NCBI GenBank assembly: GCA_031761405.1
Contig: JASEVX010000012.1
Location: 22,402,860 to 22,466,859, forward strand
DNA length: 64,000 bases
Source of the DNA: Serripes groenlandicus
Taxonomy: Eukaryota; Mollusca; Bivalvia; Cardiida; Cardiidae
Reading direction: 5' to 3'
Shown here: positions 46,562 through 56,744 of the stretch, piece by piece
Layout: the number at the start of each line of letters is the position of its first letter
Position numbering within the stretch: position 1 is the first letter of the stretch
Notes under the pieces: generated by a model
Databases searched by the model: none
The model's input: the letters and a program-made list of their open reading frames with translations, nothing else
Told to the model about the DNA's origin: nothing
Program-made: the position numbers and the translations under genes

Positions 46562-46772
46562 TTAACACTTTCCAACATATAGACGCTTTTTGATGCCTCT
46601 GAAGCAGACGTTTTTTGAAAACTTTGTAACAAATGAAGAAATTGCTCAAAACAAGCAATTTCTTCTTTTGCCACAATGTTTTCAACTCTTTATTAATAAT
46701 TAAACTCTCATTTCTGTATATAGGTTTTCAAAGTTGTCTGGTGCAGAATTGTTGATTGTGGGAAAGGGTTAA
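46562..46772. mobile_element. TTAA MITE
   Basis: TTAACACTTTCCAACATATA ... TTGTGGGAAAGGGTTAA with palindrome AAATTGCTCAAAACAAGCAA. Confidence 0.8.
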
Positions 46773-46858
46773 CGAATAGTGGAAGTAACATAATTAATCA
46801 TTATTTTTTTCTGAAAGATAAATAGTTTAGAAACCAAAGGTTAATTTTAATTATTTTA

Positions 46859-47087
46859 TTAATCCTTTTCCTCGTGTAGAAGCTTTTTGACGCCTCTGCA
46901 GCAGACAACTTGTTTAAACATTGTGGCAAAAGAAAGAATTGCTCATGATGAGCAATTTCTCCTTTTGTCATATTGTTTTTCGACTCTATTCAATAAATAT
47001 ACCTTCAGTTATAGAGATTTTCAATGTTATTTGCTACATATTTTCCAAGTCGTCTGCTGCAGATTTGTAGTATGTGGGAAAAGTTAA
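46859..47087. mobile_element. TTAA MITE
   Basis: TTAATCCTTTTCCTCGTGTA ... GTATGTGGGAAAAGTTAA with palindrome GAATTGCTCATGATGAGCAA. Confidence 0.8.
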
Positions 47088-47407
47088 ATTAAATGTAATT
47101 CCTTTCAAACCTGTGCTAAAGACTACCTTTGTATAGAAAATCCCTGTCTATAGCAACCACTTTTAATTTACATTTACTCATTTCTTGCATAAATGACACG
47201 GCAATTAAAGACAACTTGTGAATAAAGACCATATTGTAGGTGGTCTTTAAACAGAGGTTGGACTGTACCTTCTGTTTTGTTATTTTTATGTGGTTACTGT
47301 TCTCAAGTAGACTCAAGGATTCAAATGACCTGATAAGATTGCATGGAAGGGACCGGGCTTATATCAATCTATTTTCGTATGACCTATCACAATTTTGTAT
47401 TCTGCTT
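47088..47407. other. Intronic DNA, no gene
   Basis: Includes a weakly palindromic piece (GACTACCTTTGTATAG ... CCATATTGTAGGTGGTCTTT) that may be another small repeat. Confidence 0.4.
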
Positions 47408-47560
47408 TAACACCTTCCCACATGCAGACACATTTTGAAGCATTTGCTGCAAATAATTTTTGAAAACATTTAGGCAAAAAGAGAAATTGATCCTCGAGAA
47501 TCTTTTTGCCAAGATGTTTTCAAATAGATGTGTCAGACAAAGAGAGAGTAAATGTTTATT
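47408..47560. mobile_element. TTAA MITE, partial
   Basis: Starts TTAACACCTTCCCACATGCA. The central palindrome is decayed and the right half is mostly lost. Ends close to the donor of gene 2 exon 5. Confidence 0.55.
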
Positions 47561-47568
47561 GTAGATAC

Positions 47569-47678
47569 CTCAAGGCACTATTTAATCTTTCCATTTCCTC
47601 GCTGTTACCAAGCATCTTCATCAACGCTTCATCTGTGAGGACAATCAACTGTGTACTCGGATGCATTTGCTTCATCAC
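47569..47678 (-). CDS. Gene 2 exon 5
   Basis: Frame VMKQMHPSTQLIVLTDEALM onward, donor TGAG|GTATCT (phase 2). The acceptor ATCATCAAAG is weak; a TTAA MITE end lies only 25 bp beyond it, so the original acceptor context may have been changed. Confidence 0.45.
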
Positions 47679-47702
47679 CTTTGATGATCAACAATTTGTA
47701 AT

Positions 47703-47931
47703 TTAACCCTTTCCCTCATATAGATGCTTTCTGACGCCTCTGCAGCAGACAGCTTTTTGATAACATAGTGACAAAAGAAGAAATTGCTCAAAACGAGCAA
47801 TTTCTTCTTTTACAACAATGTTTTTTCACTTTTAGTCATAGGTTATCCATTCAGTTAGAGATTTTCTATTTTTTGACAAAATATGTTCAAAGTCGTCTGT
47901 TGCAGAATTGTCGTATGAGGGAAAGGGTTAA
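47703..47931. mobile_element. TTAA MITE
   Basis: TTAACCCTTTCCCTCATATA ... TATGAGGGAAAGGGTTAA with palindrome AAATTGCTCAAAACGAGCAA. Its edge is 25 bp from gene 2 exon 5. Confidence 0.88.
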
Positions 47932-47939
47932 AGAACTTT

Positions 47940-48181
47940 TGATCCTTTCCCAATTCCCACATACAACAAATACATGTATACAGGAGAGAACTTTGAAATT
48001 ATCTAGGCAAAAAACCCAGAAAAATCACTAAAACGTAGGTATAACTTCTGAAAAAAGTTGAAAACATTATGGCAAAAGGAAGGATTGCTAATTTTGAGAA
48101 ATTTCTCCTTTTGTTGCAATGCTGTCAACAGTCCTCTGATGCAAAAGCCTCAAAAAGCATCTATATGTGGGAAAGGGTTAA
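47940..48181. mobile_element. TTAA MITE
   Basis: Begins GATCCTTTCCCAATTCCCAC and ends TATATGTGGGAAAGGGTTAA. Next to the preceding copy, so the two form a near-tandem pair. Confidence 0.75.
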
Positions 48182-48228
48182 TCTGATGCCTTCAGGGTTC
48201 AAATTTAACTTTTTTTGCCACTTGCTAA

Positions 48229-49285
48229 AACAAGAGGGCCATGATGGCCCTGGAATCGCTCACCTGATTTTTTTTTTCACTTTAGCTATATAAGCCCCGA
48301 CCAATCAACATGGCTTAAAGGAATCTGATAGAGGGTCATCCAAGGAACATTTCTACAAAATTATTTGAAAATCGGCCTGACACTTTTGGAGGAGAAGATT
48401 TTTTAAGTTTTCACTATAGCCATATAACGCAAAAAAGCCCGGCCCCCCCTGGCGGCCATGTTTTTCGACCAATCAACATGGCTTCAAGGAATCTGATAGA
48501 GAGTCACCCAAGGAACATTTCTACAAAATAAGTTCAAAATCTGCCAACCAATTTGGGAGGAGAAGAATTTTGAAGTTTTTTTCGTTTCGTTGCCATGGAA
48601 ACCAGAATTCTGCATGGATCCCAATAATTTGAAGGAATTCTGGTGAGGTCATTGAGAGGATGCTTTCTGTGAAGTTTCATCCCAATTAACCCACTGGTTA
48701 CTGAGGAGAAGATATTGAAGATTTTTTAAGTTTTCACTATAACCAAAAAAGGCAAAATAGCCCCGCCCCCTGGCGGCCATGTTTTTCGACCAATCAACAT
48801 GGCTTGAAGGAATCTGATAGAGGGTCACCCAAGAAATATTTCTACAAAATTATTTGAAAATCGGCCCGACACTTTTGGAGGAGAAGATTTTTTAAGTTTG
48901 CACTATAGCCATATTGGCAAAATAGCCCCCCCCCCCACCCTGGGGGCCATGTTTTTCGACCAATCAACATGGCTTGAAGGAATCTGATAGAGGGTCACCC
49001 AAGGATCATTTCTACAAAATAATTTGAAAATCGGCCTGACACTTTGGGAGGAGAAGATTTTTAAGAATTTTGAAGTCTTTTTCATTTCGTTGCCATGGAA
49101 ACCAGAATTCTGCATGGATCCCAAAAATGTTAAGGAATTCTGGTGAGGACATTGCGAGGATGCTTTCTGTGAAGTTTCATCCCAGTTAACCCACCGGTTA
49201 CAGAGGAGAAAATGTTGACGGACGACGGACATAGGGCGATCACAATAACTCACCCTGAGCACTTCGTGCACAGGTGAGCTAAAAA
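48229..49285 (+). mobile_element. Composite pearl-like element, long copy
   Basis: AACAAGAGGGCCATGATGG start, four to five core units and the terminal GCACAGGTGAGCTAAAAA. The tail segment GTTGCCATGGAAACCAGAAT ... GAGGATGCTTTCTGTGAAGT is present twice (48590 and 49090), so the 3' part was duplicated together with the core. Confidence 0.7.
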
Positions 49286-49399
49286 GCAAGTGGCCTAAAA
49301 ACTTATTTGCTAAATTGTCAAAACTACTTGCTTTTTTTTTTAAAAAGATCATCAAATCGCTTTTAATGTTATTTGGATTTCAACTACAGTCAAACTTGC

Positions 49400-49459
49400 G
49401 ATCAGCAGCCACCAAGGGACATGATAAAACTGGCTGCTTATTATAGGTGGCTGCTGATC
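49400..49459. repeat. Small palindrome
   Basis: GATCAGCAGCCACC and GGTGGCTGCTGATC face each other across about 32 bp, with AAACTGGCTGCTTATTATAG in the loop. Probably a small inverted-repeat element. Confidence 0.6.
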
Positions 49460-49479
49460 ACAAATTGCATGACTAACTT

Positions 49480-50500
49480 GGTCGGATTTGTTCAAGTTTT
49501 GTCAGTTCACATAATATTACATGTAACTGTTAGGAATAGTCATTACATTACAAATAGTAAATTGTCTTTATAGACTTGTATTTAAACATTGTTATGAAGA
49601 TTTGTAGCGGTTTATTTATCAAATATTTCATTGTGCTATCTATTCTTTAGTTTAAACCAATGTTTACAACTAACTTGACAATCAAATATTTTTTTACATC
49701 ACTTTGAAATTCGCCGAATAACGTATCCGGAAAAAATAGCGTCCGAATCTACGTCTAATTCTTGTTCAAAATGTTACTTGATAATCTTTAGATTTAAAAT
49801 GGAAATGGGAATATAAATTGACTTGGGGATTCGAAGTGGACATTAACTTAAATTTTAACATATAAATGTACTGTCTTTCGGTCTAAAACGCTCATAAATA
49901 TATTTTTCAATTTATCAATTTTGCCCGACATCGTAAACAGAAAAGAAACCAAAATCGCAACTTCTTGTTGATGAATCATGCAACTATCATTCGGCACACG
50001 TCGGCTGTTTTCCACTCTCCTTAAACAGGCTTATCTCAACAGTTTGACATTGTACACAAACACTTTACACACGTTGACTGGTTTAACTTAATTTACCCGA
50101 CAGCGATACACGATAAAGTCTAAATCCGTGAACCAGTCAGTTATGCAGACGAGTATTAATATGTTCAACTCGTAGCACTTCTGGTAATGAAATTTTTCGC
50201 TCTTAATTTGTTGTGAGACACGGCTTGAGCCCTTTTGTTTTTTATGAGCCATTTCTTTCATTTTATCGCCAATGGCTCAATTGGCGAACAACAGCGGGAG
50301 CCGTGTTTTTTTTTGTTTTTTTAAATATTTAAGGTTTGAACTTGGAAAAAAAGTGACTCGCTAAAAATATCGAGTGGGCATGAAATTCTACTCGAATTTT
50401 CTGAATTTGACTCGCATTAAGCGAGTTAGCAAGAGCTAAATTTGAACCCTGTCCTTCGCATAAGGTAACTTTTGAAAACACTGTCTTTTGTTGTATGAGA
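49480..50500. other. Intronic DNA, no gene
   Basis: AT-rich, with a T-rich run near 50306-50322 and no recognised repeat body apart from a MITE right-end piece (GAGAGAAAGGGTTAAC at 50497-50512). Confidence 0.4.
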
Positions 50501-50505
50501 GAAAG

Positions 50506-50700
50506 GGTTAACTCTTTACCACATATAACATATCTGCAGCAGACAACTTTGAAAACATCTACTCATGAACTCTCTAGAAATGAAGGTATAATGACAGAAC
50601 AAAAGTTGAAAACATTTTGTCAAAAGGAGAAATTGCTCGTCTTGAGCAATTTCTGCTTTTGTCACAATGTTTTCAAAAGTCGTGGGAAAGGAGAAATAAC
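50506..50700. mobile_element. TTAA MITE, decayed right end
   Basis: TTAACTCTTTACCACATATA start, palindrome GAAATTGCTCGTCTTGAGCA, then GTCGTGGGAAAGGAG in place of an intact right repeat. Confidence 0.65.
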
Positions 50701-50954
50701 TCATGAAAAGCAATGACTCCTTTTCTAAAAATGTTTAAAAATGTTTTATAATTACACCTTAAAAAAGTTTTCCAGATGCTTTTTTGGAAACATTGCAGGA
50801 AATAGTGAGTAATATCTACCCATGTGTACCACACTGCCACATCAGATTCCTAAAGTATACTCAAGGTTAAAGTCTACTTTTAGCACAATGTTTTCACAAA
50901 GTCATCTACAGATGCATTAGATTCCAAAAGCTAGAGATCACTCTATATATGGAA

Positions 50955-51065
50955 GTATGTGCTGGAAGACAGTGGTGCAGAAGTAGAGCGTCGTCTGCCT
51001 CTCGTACCTGATTAATATAAGCTGAAAGTTTGTTTCGCAATCGATGTAAAATAATGTAAAATAAA
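50955..51065 (+). repeat. tRNA-derived SINE, internally deleted
   Basis: Head GGAAGACAGTGGTGCAGAAGT and tail GTTTCGCAATCGATGTAAAA are joined without the B-box and body. Ends about 43 bp from the donor of gene 2 exon 4. Confidence 0.65.
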
Positions 51066-51107
51066 TAAGTTTAAACTAAGCTCTATATATATATCAGAAA
51101 TACATAC

Positions 51108-51305
51108 TTGTTCAAGATCACAGGGAGGAAACGTGTCCAGTATTGATGAAGAGAACTGTTTCATCAACATGTTGGTTTTCACCGCAGACACAAAGTCGCC
51201 CAGATCTGTGACATATTCACGTCTGTCCGGACATGAAATAAGTTTAAATAAACCTCTGTATAAAATCCACAGTCTCTGTTTGACCTCCTTCAATTCCTCT
51301 TCATT
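51108..51305 (-). CDS. Gene 2 exon 4
   Basis: Acceptor CTGTTTCAG, donor CAA|GTATGT, 66 codons, phase 0 on both sides. The frame includes EVKQRLWILYRGLFKLIS and FVSAVKTNMLMKQFSSSILD. This is the best-conserved-looking exon of the model, predicted helical. Confidence 0.7.
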
Positions 51306-51352
51306 CTGAAACAGAAGTCCAAAATCTTGTCTGAGGTCTGTATAAGGATGAG

Positions 51353-51519
51353 TTAACCCTGTCCCTCATACAACAAATCTGCAGCAGACGACTTTGAAAA
51401 ACTACCCATTATTTTTTTAGAAAACTTGATTTGAGCAATTTCTCCTTTTGCCGCCATGTTTTCAAAAAGTCGTCTGCTGCAGAGGCATCAGAAAGCGTCT
51501 AGATAAGGGCAAGGGCTAA
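51353..51519. mobile_element. TTAA MITE
   Basis: TTAACCCTGTCCCTCATACA ... CTAGATAAGGGCAAGGGCTAA, partly deleted in the centre. Starts 48 bp from the acceptor of gene 2 exon 4. Confidence 0.7.
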
Positions 51520-52088
51520 GTGATCTTTTTCCCACAATATCACTCTTATTACCATAAAACACATTTTATTCATGTTAGACTAATTTACGCTAATATTCGC
51601 GAATTAATTTCCTTGCGAATTCATAATCATCACGAATAATGTCCTGGTTTTAAGACATCAGAAAATAGGCAACTTTAGCCGATTCGATGATTAAAAGTAT
51701 ATTATAATTGTACATTAAAAGTCATAACTGATTTGTAAATAGTAGAATGCTTACTTACTTGAGTATTGGCAACTGGGTACAAACAGTTACACATTATAGT
51801 AGAGTTATTCGTTAAATAAGTTGTTTTAACAAATTAGCTCATAAATGCCTGTACCGATGAAATTCTTTTGTAAATATTGTTTCTATTGCTCTTTTCCCCC
51901 ACAATATCTCTTATTCATTCAACAAAGTCCTATAACAAAATCACTGAGATGATTCTTTTGAGTACCCACAACCAAGGGTTTGATGGTCAAAATAAGGATT
52001 TAGAAACGCCCCTTACATAGAGCTCTGTCTTGTTTTTAAAATTATGTTGGTTTATATAAATTTAAAAAAAATCAGTGTCAAGATAATG
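51520..52088. other. Intronic DNA, no gene
   Basis: Contains one copy of GAGTACCCACAACCAAGGGT (near 51960) from the hairpin-type repeat. Otherwise unassigned. Confidence 0.4.
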
Positions 52089-52420
52089 AAACAAGTGGGC
52101 CATGATGGCCCTGGATCGCTCACCTTAATTATACAATGTACTGCAATGCAAAACACATCAAGACAATTATTCTGAATTCAACCTCTACAGTGTTAACAAG
52201 ATTTTCTATCATTTGGCCTAGTGATCTATATTTTTTTACCTGATATGACCCATATTCCAACATGGACTAGATATCATCAAGACAACATTCTGACAAATTA
52301 TCAACATGCTCAAAGTAAAAATGCGGCCTCGTGAGTTTGAACAATATTTTCCTTTATTGACCTTGTTTCTGACCCAATATGACCCATATTCACTCCCTCT
52401 TATCTAGTCCTCGGGTATAG
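52089..52420. mobile_element. Chimeric repeat: pearl start plus inverted family-B unit
   Basis: AACAAGTGGGCCATGATGGC start is followed by the reverse of the 6640-7865 unit (GTGTTAACAAGATTTTC, ATGACCCATATTCCAACATG). This links the two repeat families as start and core of one element type. Confidence 0.55.
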
Positions 52421-52587
52421 AACAAGGTCCACCAGTGCATCCACGCAATTTGACCAGGCTTGATAATGCTGGCTGTCCAAATAAACATTGTTATCTTGAT
52501 ATTCCTAAAATAGGCTATGGTCTCTTCCAAATGAAAACCTGGACAAGTTCATTTTAAAAATTCAGCATTTTAAAGGGTTAAACTTAC

Positions 52588-52683
52588 CTTAGTAGGCAAA
52601 AGGACATCTTCGCTAGTTAAAAGATCTCTTAATTTCTGGAGAAACAGTTTGTTTGACTCTTTTTCTGCAGATTTTAAAACTAC
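52588..52683 (-). CDS. Gene 2 exon 3
   Basis: Acceptor CAATTTTTCAG, donor AAG|GTAAGTT, exactly 32 codons, phase 0 on both sides (SAEKESNKLFLQKLRDLL). Charged helix. Confidence 0.65.
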
Positions 52684-52731
52684 CTGAAAAATTGGCGACA
52701 TTTGTGCAAAGAATAAGTTTTTTTCAGCCTG

Positions 52732-52946
52732 TTAACCCTTTCCCACATATAGACGCTTTCTGACGCCTCTGCAGTAGACGACTTTTGAAAACACTGTTAC
52801 AAAAAGAGAACGAGCAATTTCTCGTTTTTGCCACAATGTTTTCAACCTTTTTTCAGTAAATATACCTTCATTTAGTGTTTTTACTTAAATACTAGATGTT
52901 TTTAAAGTAGTCTTGTGCAAATTTGTTGTATGTGGGAAAGGATTAA
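52732..52946. mobile_element. TTAA MITE
   Basis: TTAACCCTTTCCCACATATA ... TGTATGTGGGAAAGGATTAA. Starts 49 bp from the acceptor of gene 2 exon 3. Confidence 0.85.
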
Positions 52947-52999
52947 AGAAAGACATGCATGGTCAAAGAAACAACATTAAAACTTTTCCAACAAATTAA

Positions 53000-53790
53000 A
53001 AATCTACAGAAGGTGACTCTGAAAGAAAATATTTGGAAAATATCTATTCATGAAAATATCTATAATTTCTCCTTTTGAAAGTATAATTATCAACATGCGC
53101 AATTTCTCCTTTTGCCAAAGTTTTTGCTAAATTGGCCTGCTGCAGAAGCATCAAAATGTATCTGTAAGTGGGAAAAGGATGAATAAATACACCTTCATTA
53201 ATAAAGATTTTCCCTATTTTGCTTCAAATCTTGTAAAGTTGTCGACTGCAGATTTGTTGTAAGTCGGAAAGGGTTTATTTAGAAATCGGGGATCATAAAT
53301 AACCGTTATTTCCCTTTTTTCACACAATATTTTCTACTTTCTGGTTTTTCTATGGGATGATCTTTGACATTCTTGTTTTCTTTAGAAAAGAAATCCAATT
53401 GCGAAAGAGATACTGATACATGCTGAACCAATATGATGAGTTAACCGTATCCCACCTGTAGACGCTTTTTGACGTAAAATTGTGGAAAAAGGGGTAATTG
53501 CTTCAGGTGAACAATATCTCCTTTTGCCACAATGTTACCACTAGTTATATCTTTATCTTTAGTGATTTTCCTTATATATCCCATTCTCAAACATGCCGAA
53601 AGATTTGGATGCATGTGCGAAAGTCGACTTTTGAAATAAGAAATTGCGCATGATGAGCAAATTCTTTATTTTCCACAATGTTTTCGTTTCCAACTCTTTT
53701 TATTTAATTATACTTTCATTTATAGAGATAATCCATAACATAATTTTGTAACACTGATTTCAAAGAATTCTGCTGCAATTTATTGTATGT
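53000..53790. mobile_element. Cluster of decayed TTAA MITEs
   Basis: At least three overlapping members: right ends GTAAGTGGGAAAAGGATGAA (53172), GTAAGTCGGAAAGGGTTTA (53260) and GTATGTGAGAAAGGGATAA (53784), with central palindromes near 53100, 53500 and 53655. Confidence 0.6.
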
Positions 53791-53872
53791 GAGAAAGGGA
53801 TAACCATTTTCTTGATACGTGTATTATAATTTCAAGTGTTATCTCTGAACATTTCTCAGATAAATTGTACTT

Positions 53873-54103
53873 TTAAACCCTTTCCCACATACAACAAATC
53901 TTCAGCAGACGACTTTGAAAACATAGTGACACAAACCTGAAAAATCTGCAGATTAGATAGCTTAATTGTTAAATAAAGTTGAACAAATTGTGGCCAAAGG
54001 TGAAATTGCTCATTATGAGCAATTTCACCTTTGGCCACAAAGTTTTCAAAAAGTTGTCTGCTGCTATTTTGACAAAATGTGTCCGAACGTGGAAAAGGGT
54101 TAA
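53873..54103. mobile_element. TTAA MITE with perfect central palindrome
   Basis: Starts TTAAACCCTTTCCCACATAC and ends AACGTGGAAAAGGGTTAA. The centre pairs TGTGGCCAAAGGTGAAATTG with its exact complement across CTCATTATGAG. Confidence 0.85.
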
Positions 54104-54446
54104 AGAGAGAAAATGCTTGTTTAGAGTAATTTCAAATTTGTCCATGATGTTTTAAATTGTTTTCTGCTATAATCTATAAATAAAGTCATCTATAGAAGGG
54201 AAAATAATGAAATAAACTTCATATTAAATTTCCTCAACCATTTCAAATCGGCAGCAGATGATTTTGACAACATCAAGTAAAAAATATGGTAAGTCTCTAT
54301 AAATGGAAGTTTGATTATAATATTGCATTGAGTTGAAAACGTTGTGAGAGTAAGAGAAACTGATCTATTGTCACAATGTTTTCAAAAGTCATCAACTGCA
54401 GGTGTGTCAAAATGCTATAACATGTGGGTATGGATAAAAGAAAAAT

Positions 54447-54679
54447 TATCCTTTCCCACATACAGACGCTTTTTGAAGCCTCTATAGCAGAAGCATTTTG
54501 AAAACAGTGCAACAATAGGAGAAATTGCTCATAATAGGCAGTTTCTCCTTTTGTCACAATGTATTCGACTCTATACAATTATTGATATTTATACCTTTAT
54601 TCATAAAGATTTTCAATACTTTGCTTAGGTTTTTTTTCAAAGTCCTCTGCTTCAGATTTGTATGTGGGCAAGGATAAAA
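54447..54679. mobile_element. TTAA MITE, ends decayed
   Basis: ATCCTTTCCCACATACAGAC ... TGTATGTGGGCAAGGATAAA with palindrome AAATTGCTCATAATAGGCAG. Confidence 0.7.
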
Positions 54680-54704
54680 TCAAAATGACGATATAACAAT
54701 CTTG

Positions 54705-54933
54705 TTAACCCTTTCCCACATACAAAAAATCTGCAGCAGACAACTTTGAAAACATGGTGACTAAAACCTGAAAATTCTCCATAAAAGATAGCTTTATCGT
54801 TAAATAAAGTTGAAAACATTGTGGCCAAAGGGGAAATTGCTCATCATGAGCAATTTCACCTTTGGCCATAATGTTTTCAAAAGTCGTCTGCTGCTATTGC
54901 GTCAGAATGCGTCTGCAGGTGGGTAAGGGTTAA
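54705..54933. mobile_element. TTAA MITE beside a splice donor
   Basis: TTAACCCTTTCCCACATACA ... CAGGTGGGTAAGGGTTAA, centre GGAAATTGCTCATCATGAGC. Its right TTAA is 13 nt from the donor of gene 2 exon 2. Confidence 0.88.
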
Positions 54934-54947
54934 AATTTCAGACTCAC

Positions 54948-55150
54948 CTTAACTTTTAATTCTAGAATCAGCTTCCAATATACCCCAAAAGAACAATCAA
55001 TCTCTCCAGAATGTGCTGTATAAATTCTGTAAAGTATCGCCATGGCAACTTCAAACTTCTCAACTTCATCCTCTTTTATCACCCGACTTATACAAAACAG
55101 TGCAAGAGCAACTCTAGGAAGCTTTGCTTTCATGTCTTCTGAATACAACG
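54948..55150 (-). CDS. Gene 2 exon 2
   Basis: Acceptor ATTTTCAG, donor AAG|GTGAGTC. The 67-codon frame includes ALFCISRVIKEDEVEKFEVA and EIDCSFGVYWKLILELKVK, amphipathic helices with no named domain. A TTAA MITE (54705-54933) ends 13 nt inside the intron from the donor. Confidence 0.7.
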
Positions 55151-55734
55151 CTGAAAATTAAAATATAAATATCTTATATACAATGTTAGCGTGTTCACCA
55201 ATACTTTATGCCCTTAAATTAGACTGACAACACTGTATAAAAGGTTGTCTCCAATTGACCCTACACATTTAAATATTTATGCGCAGGTGCTCATTTTTAT
55301 ATCCAATGAAACTGCACGATACAATCAACACCGGCTTCTGCTATCAAAATTCTACTTTATAATTGGAACACCTGGCTATCACCGCTTCACTATCTTTTTA
55401 ATTTATAAGTTATCTCCCCTGTAAGTGTTGATACCTAACAATTTTATAATCGACAATTTGATTGACGGACACAAAGGTCAATCTGAGATGACCTGTAATA
55501 CACAGGCATCAGATGCTACTGCAACGAAGTCTAGGTCTGTTCAGACCTCCAGATAAGGATCATATTTCACGTTTTAAAATTCTTATTTTTCCTCTTAACA
55601 CTATGTTGTGGGTACTCATAAGAATCAAGAAGACAATTCTCTTTAGTACCCACAACATAGGGTTTTAATGAACTTCAAGTGAGATATTTTGGGACAAATG
55701 CCCATTTACTCTCCTTATCTTGGCCTGTCTGTTT
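55151..55734. other. Intronic DNA with a hairpin-type repeat
   Basis: At 55603-55665 lies an inverted pair ACTATGTTGTGGGTACTC / GTACCCACAACATAGGGT. The rest is unassigned. Confidence 0.5.
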
Positions 55735-55964
55735 TTAACCCTTTCCCTCATTCTACAATTCTGCAGCAGACGACTTTGGACATATTTTGTCAAAAACTAG
55801 AAAATCTCTATAATTGAATGGATAACCTATGACCAAAAGTGGAAAACATTGTGGCAAAAGGAGAAATTGCTCGTTTTGAGCAATTTCTTCTTTTGTCACT
55901 ATGTTTTCAAAAAGCTGTCTGCTGCAGAGGCGTCAGAAAGTGTCTATATGAGGGAAAGGGTTAA
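55735..55964. mobile_element. TTAA MITE beside a splice donor
   Basis: TTAACCCTTTCCCTCATTCT ... TATGAGGGAAAGGGTTAA, with palindrome GAAATTGCTCGTTTTGAGCA. Its right TTAA is 16 nt beyond the donor of gene 2 exon 1. Confidence 0.88.
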
Positions 55965-55985
55965 TGAGATTGATGTCTGACTTAC

Positions 55986-56064
55986 CATCAAAAGTCTTCC
56001 AACAATTATGCCTCACTGCATAGTCCAGAATAACCCTCTTTGCCCTTTCAGACTTGGAATCCAT
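55986..56064 (-). CDS. Gene 2 exon 1 (start codon)
   Basis: ATG at 56064, frame MDSKSERAKRVILDYAVRHN and on to TFD, donor GATG|GTAAGTC, phase 1. The frame is open upstream to a possible acceptor (ATTTCCTAG, ending 56075), so this may be the first coding exon after a 5' UTR exon. A TTAA MITE ends 16 nt beyond the donor. Confidence 0.55.
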
Positions 56065-56339
56065 CTTCAAACATCTAGGAAATATTTCACATCTTATTAT
56101 ATGGATTGAGTAGGTAGATCTGTAACAAAAACTTAAAATTGATAGGTAGTTGACCATTTGTTTCACCTGCAAACGCAATTTGACACATGTATCTGCAACC
56201 AAACTACATGTTCATATTCCCACAATGATTTCAGAAGTTGTCTGCTACAGATGCGTTGAAATGCGTCTTGTCATCAATATAAATTTAGTTTTTTTGCTAT
56301 TTAGAGAACTTTTTTTCTGTTTATGGAAGAAATTACATC

Positions 56340-56569
56340 TTAACCCTTTCCCTCATATAGACGCTTTCTGACAACTCTGCAGCAGACAGCTTTTTGAAAA
56401 CATAGTGACAAAAGCAGAAATTGCTCAAAACAAGCAATTTCTCCTTTGGCCACAATGTTTTCCACTTTTTGTCATAGGTTATCCATTCAATTATAGAGAT
56501 ATACTATTTTTTTATAAAATATGTTCAAAGTCGTCTGCTGCAGAGTTGTCGTATGAGGGAAAGGGTTAA
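56340..56569. mobile_element. TTAA MITE
   Basis: TTAACCCTTTCCCTCATATA ... TATGAGGGAAAGGGTTAA. It shares its right TTAA with the next copy. Confidence 0.88.
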
Positions 56570-56744
56570 TACAGACACTTTCTGACACCTCTGCAGCAGA
56601 CAACTTTTGAAAATATTCTGGCAAAATTTGCTAGAAAGTTTTTAATAAAAGTTTACACATTCATTTAAAGAATATTTTCATATTGTAGAGGATTAGTTTG
56701 CAATGACGTCTGCTGCAGACTTGCTGTTTGTGGGAAAGGGTTAA
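56566..56744. mobile_element. TTAA MITE sharing a TTAA with its neighbour
   Basis: TTAATACAGACACTTTCTGA ... TTTGTGGGAAAGGGTTAA, lacking the central palindrome. The shared TTAA suggests insertion of one copy into the target site of the other. Confidence 0.75.

Larger units (their letters stand above)
43058..56064 (-). other. Gene model: unrecognised 311-residue protein, 8 exons, introns full of TTAA MITEs
   Basis: On the - strand 56064-55986, 55150-54948, 52683-52588, 51305-51108, 47678-47569, 46476-46413, 45559-45470 and 43153-43058 join to 936 nt (311 codons plus TGA). All junction phases match (1, 0, 0, 0, 2, 0, 0) and none creates a stop. The product looks all-helical, soluble, with no signal peptide and a low-complexity acidic/Asn-rich C-terminal third. 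I do not recognise the family. Extra exons in the large introns or upstream cannot be excluded. Confidence 0.6.

Noticed and set aside
52572..52581. AAAGGGTTAA beside the donor of gene 2 exon 3 as a further MITE end
   Set aside because: No other part of the MITE family is visible next to it; a 10-bp match may be chance.
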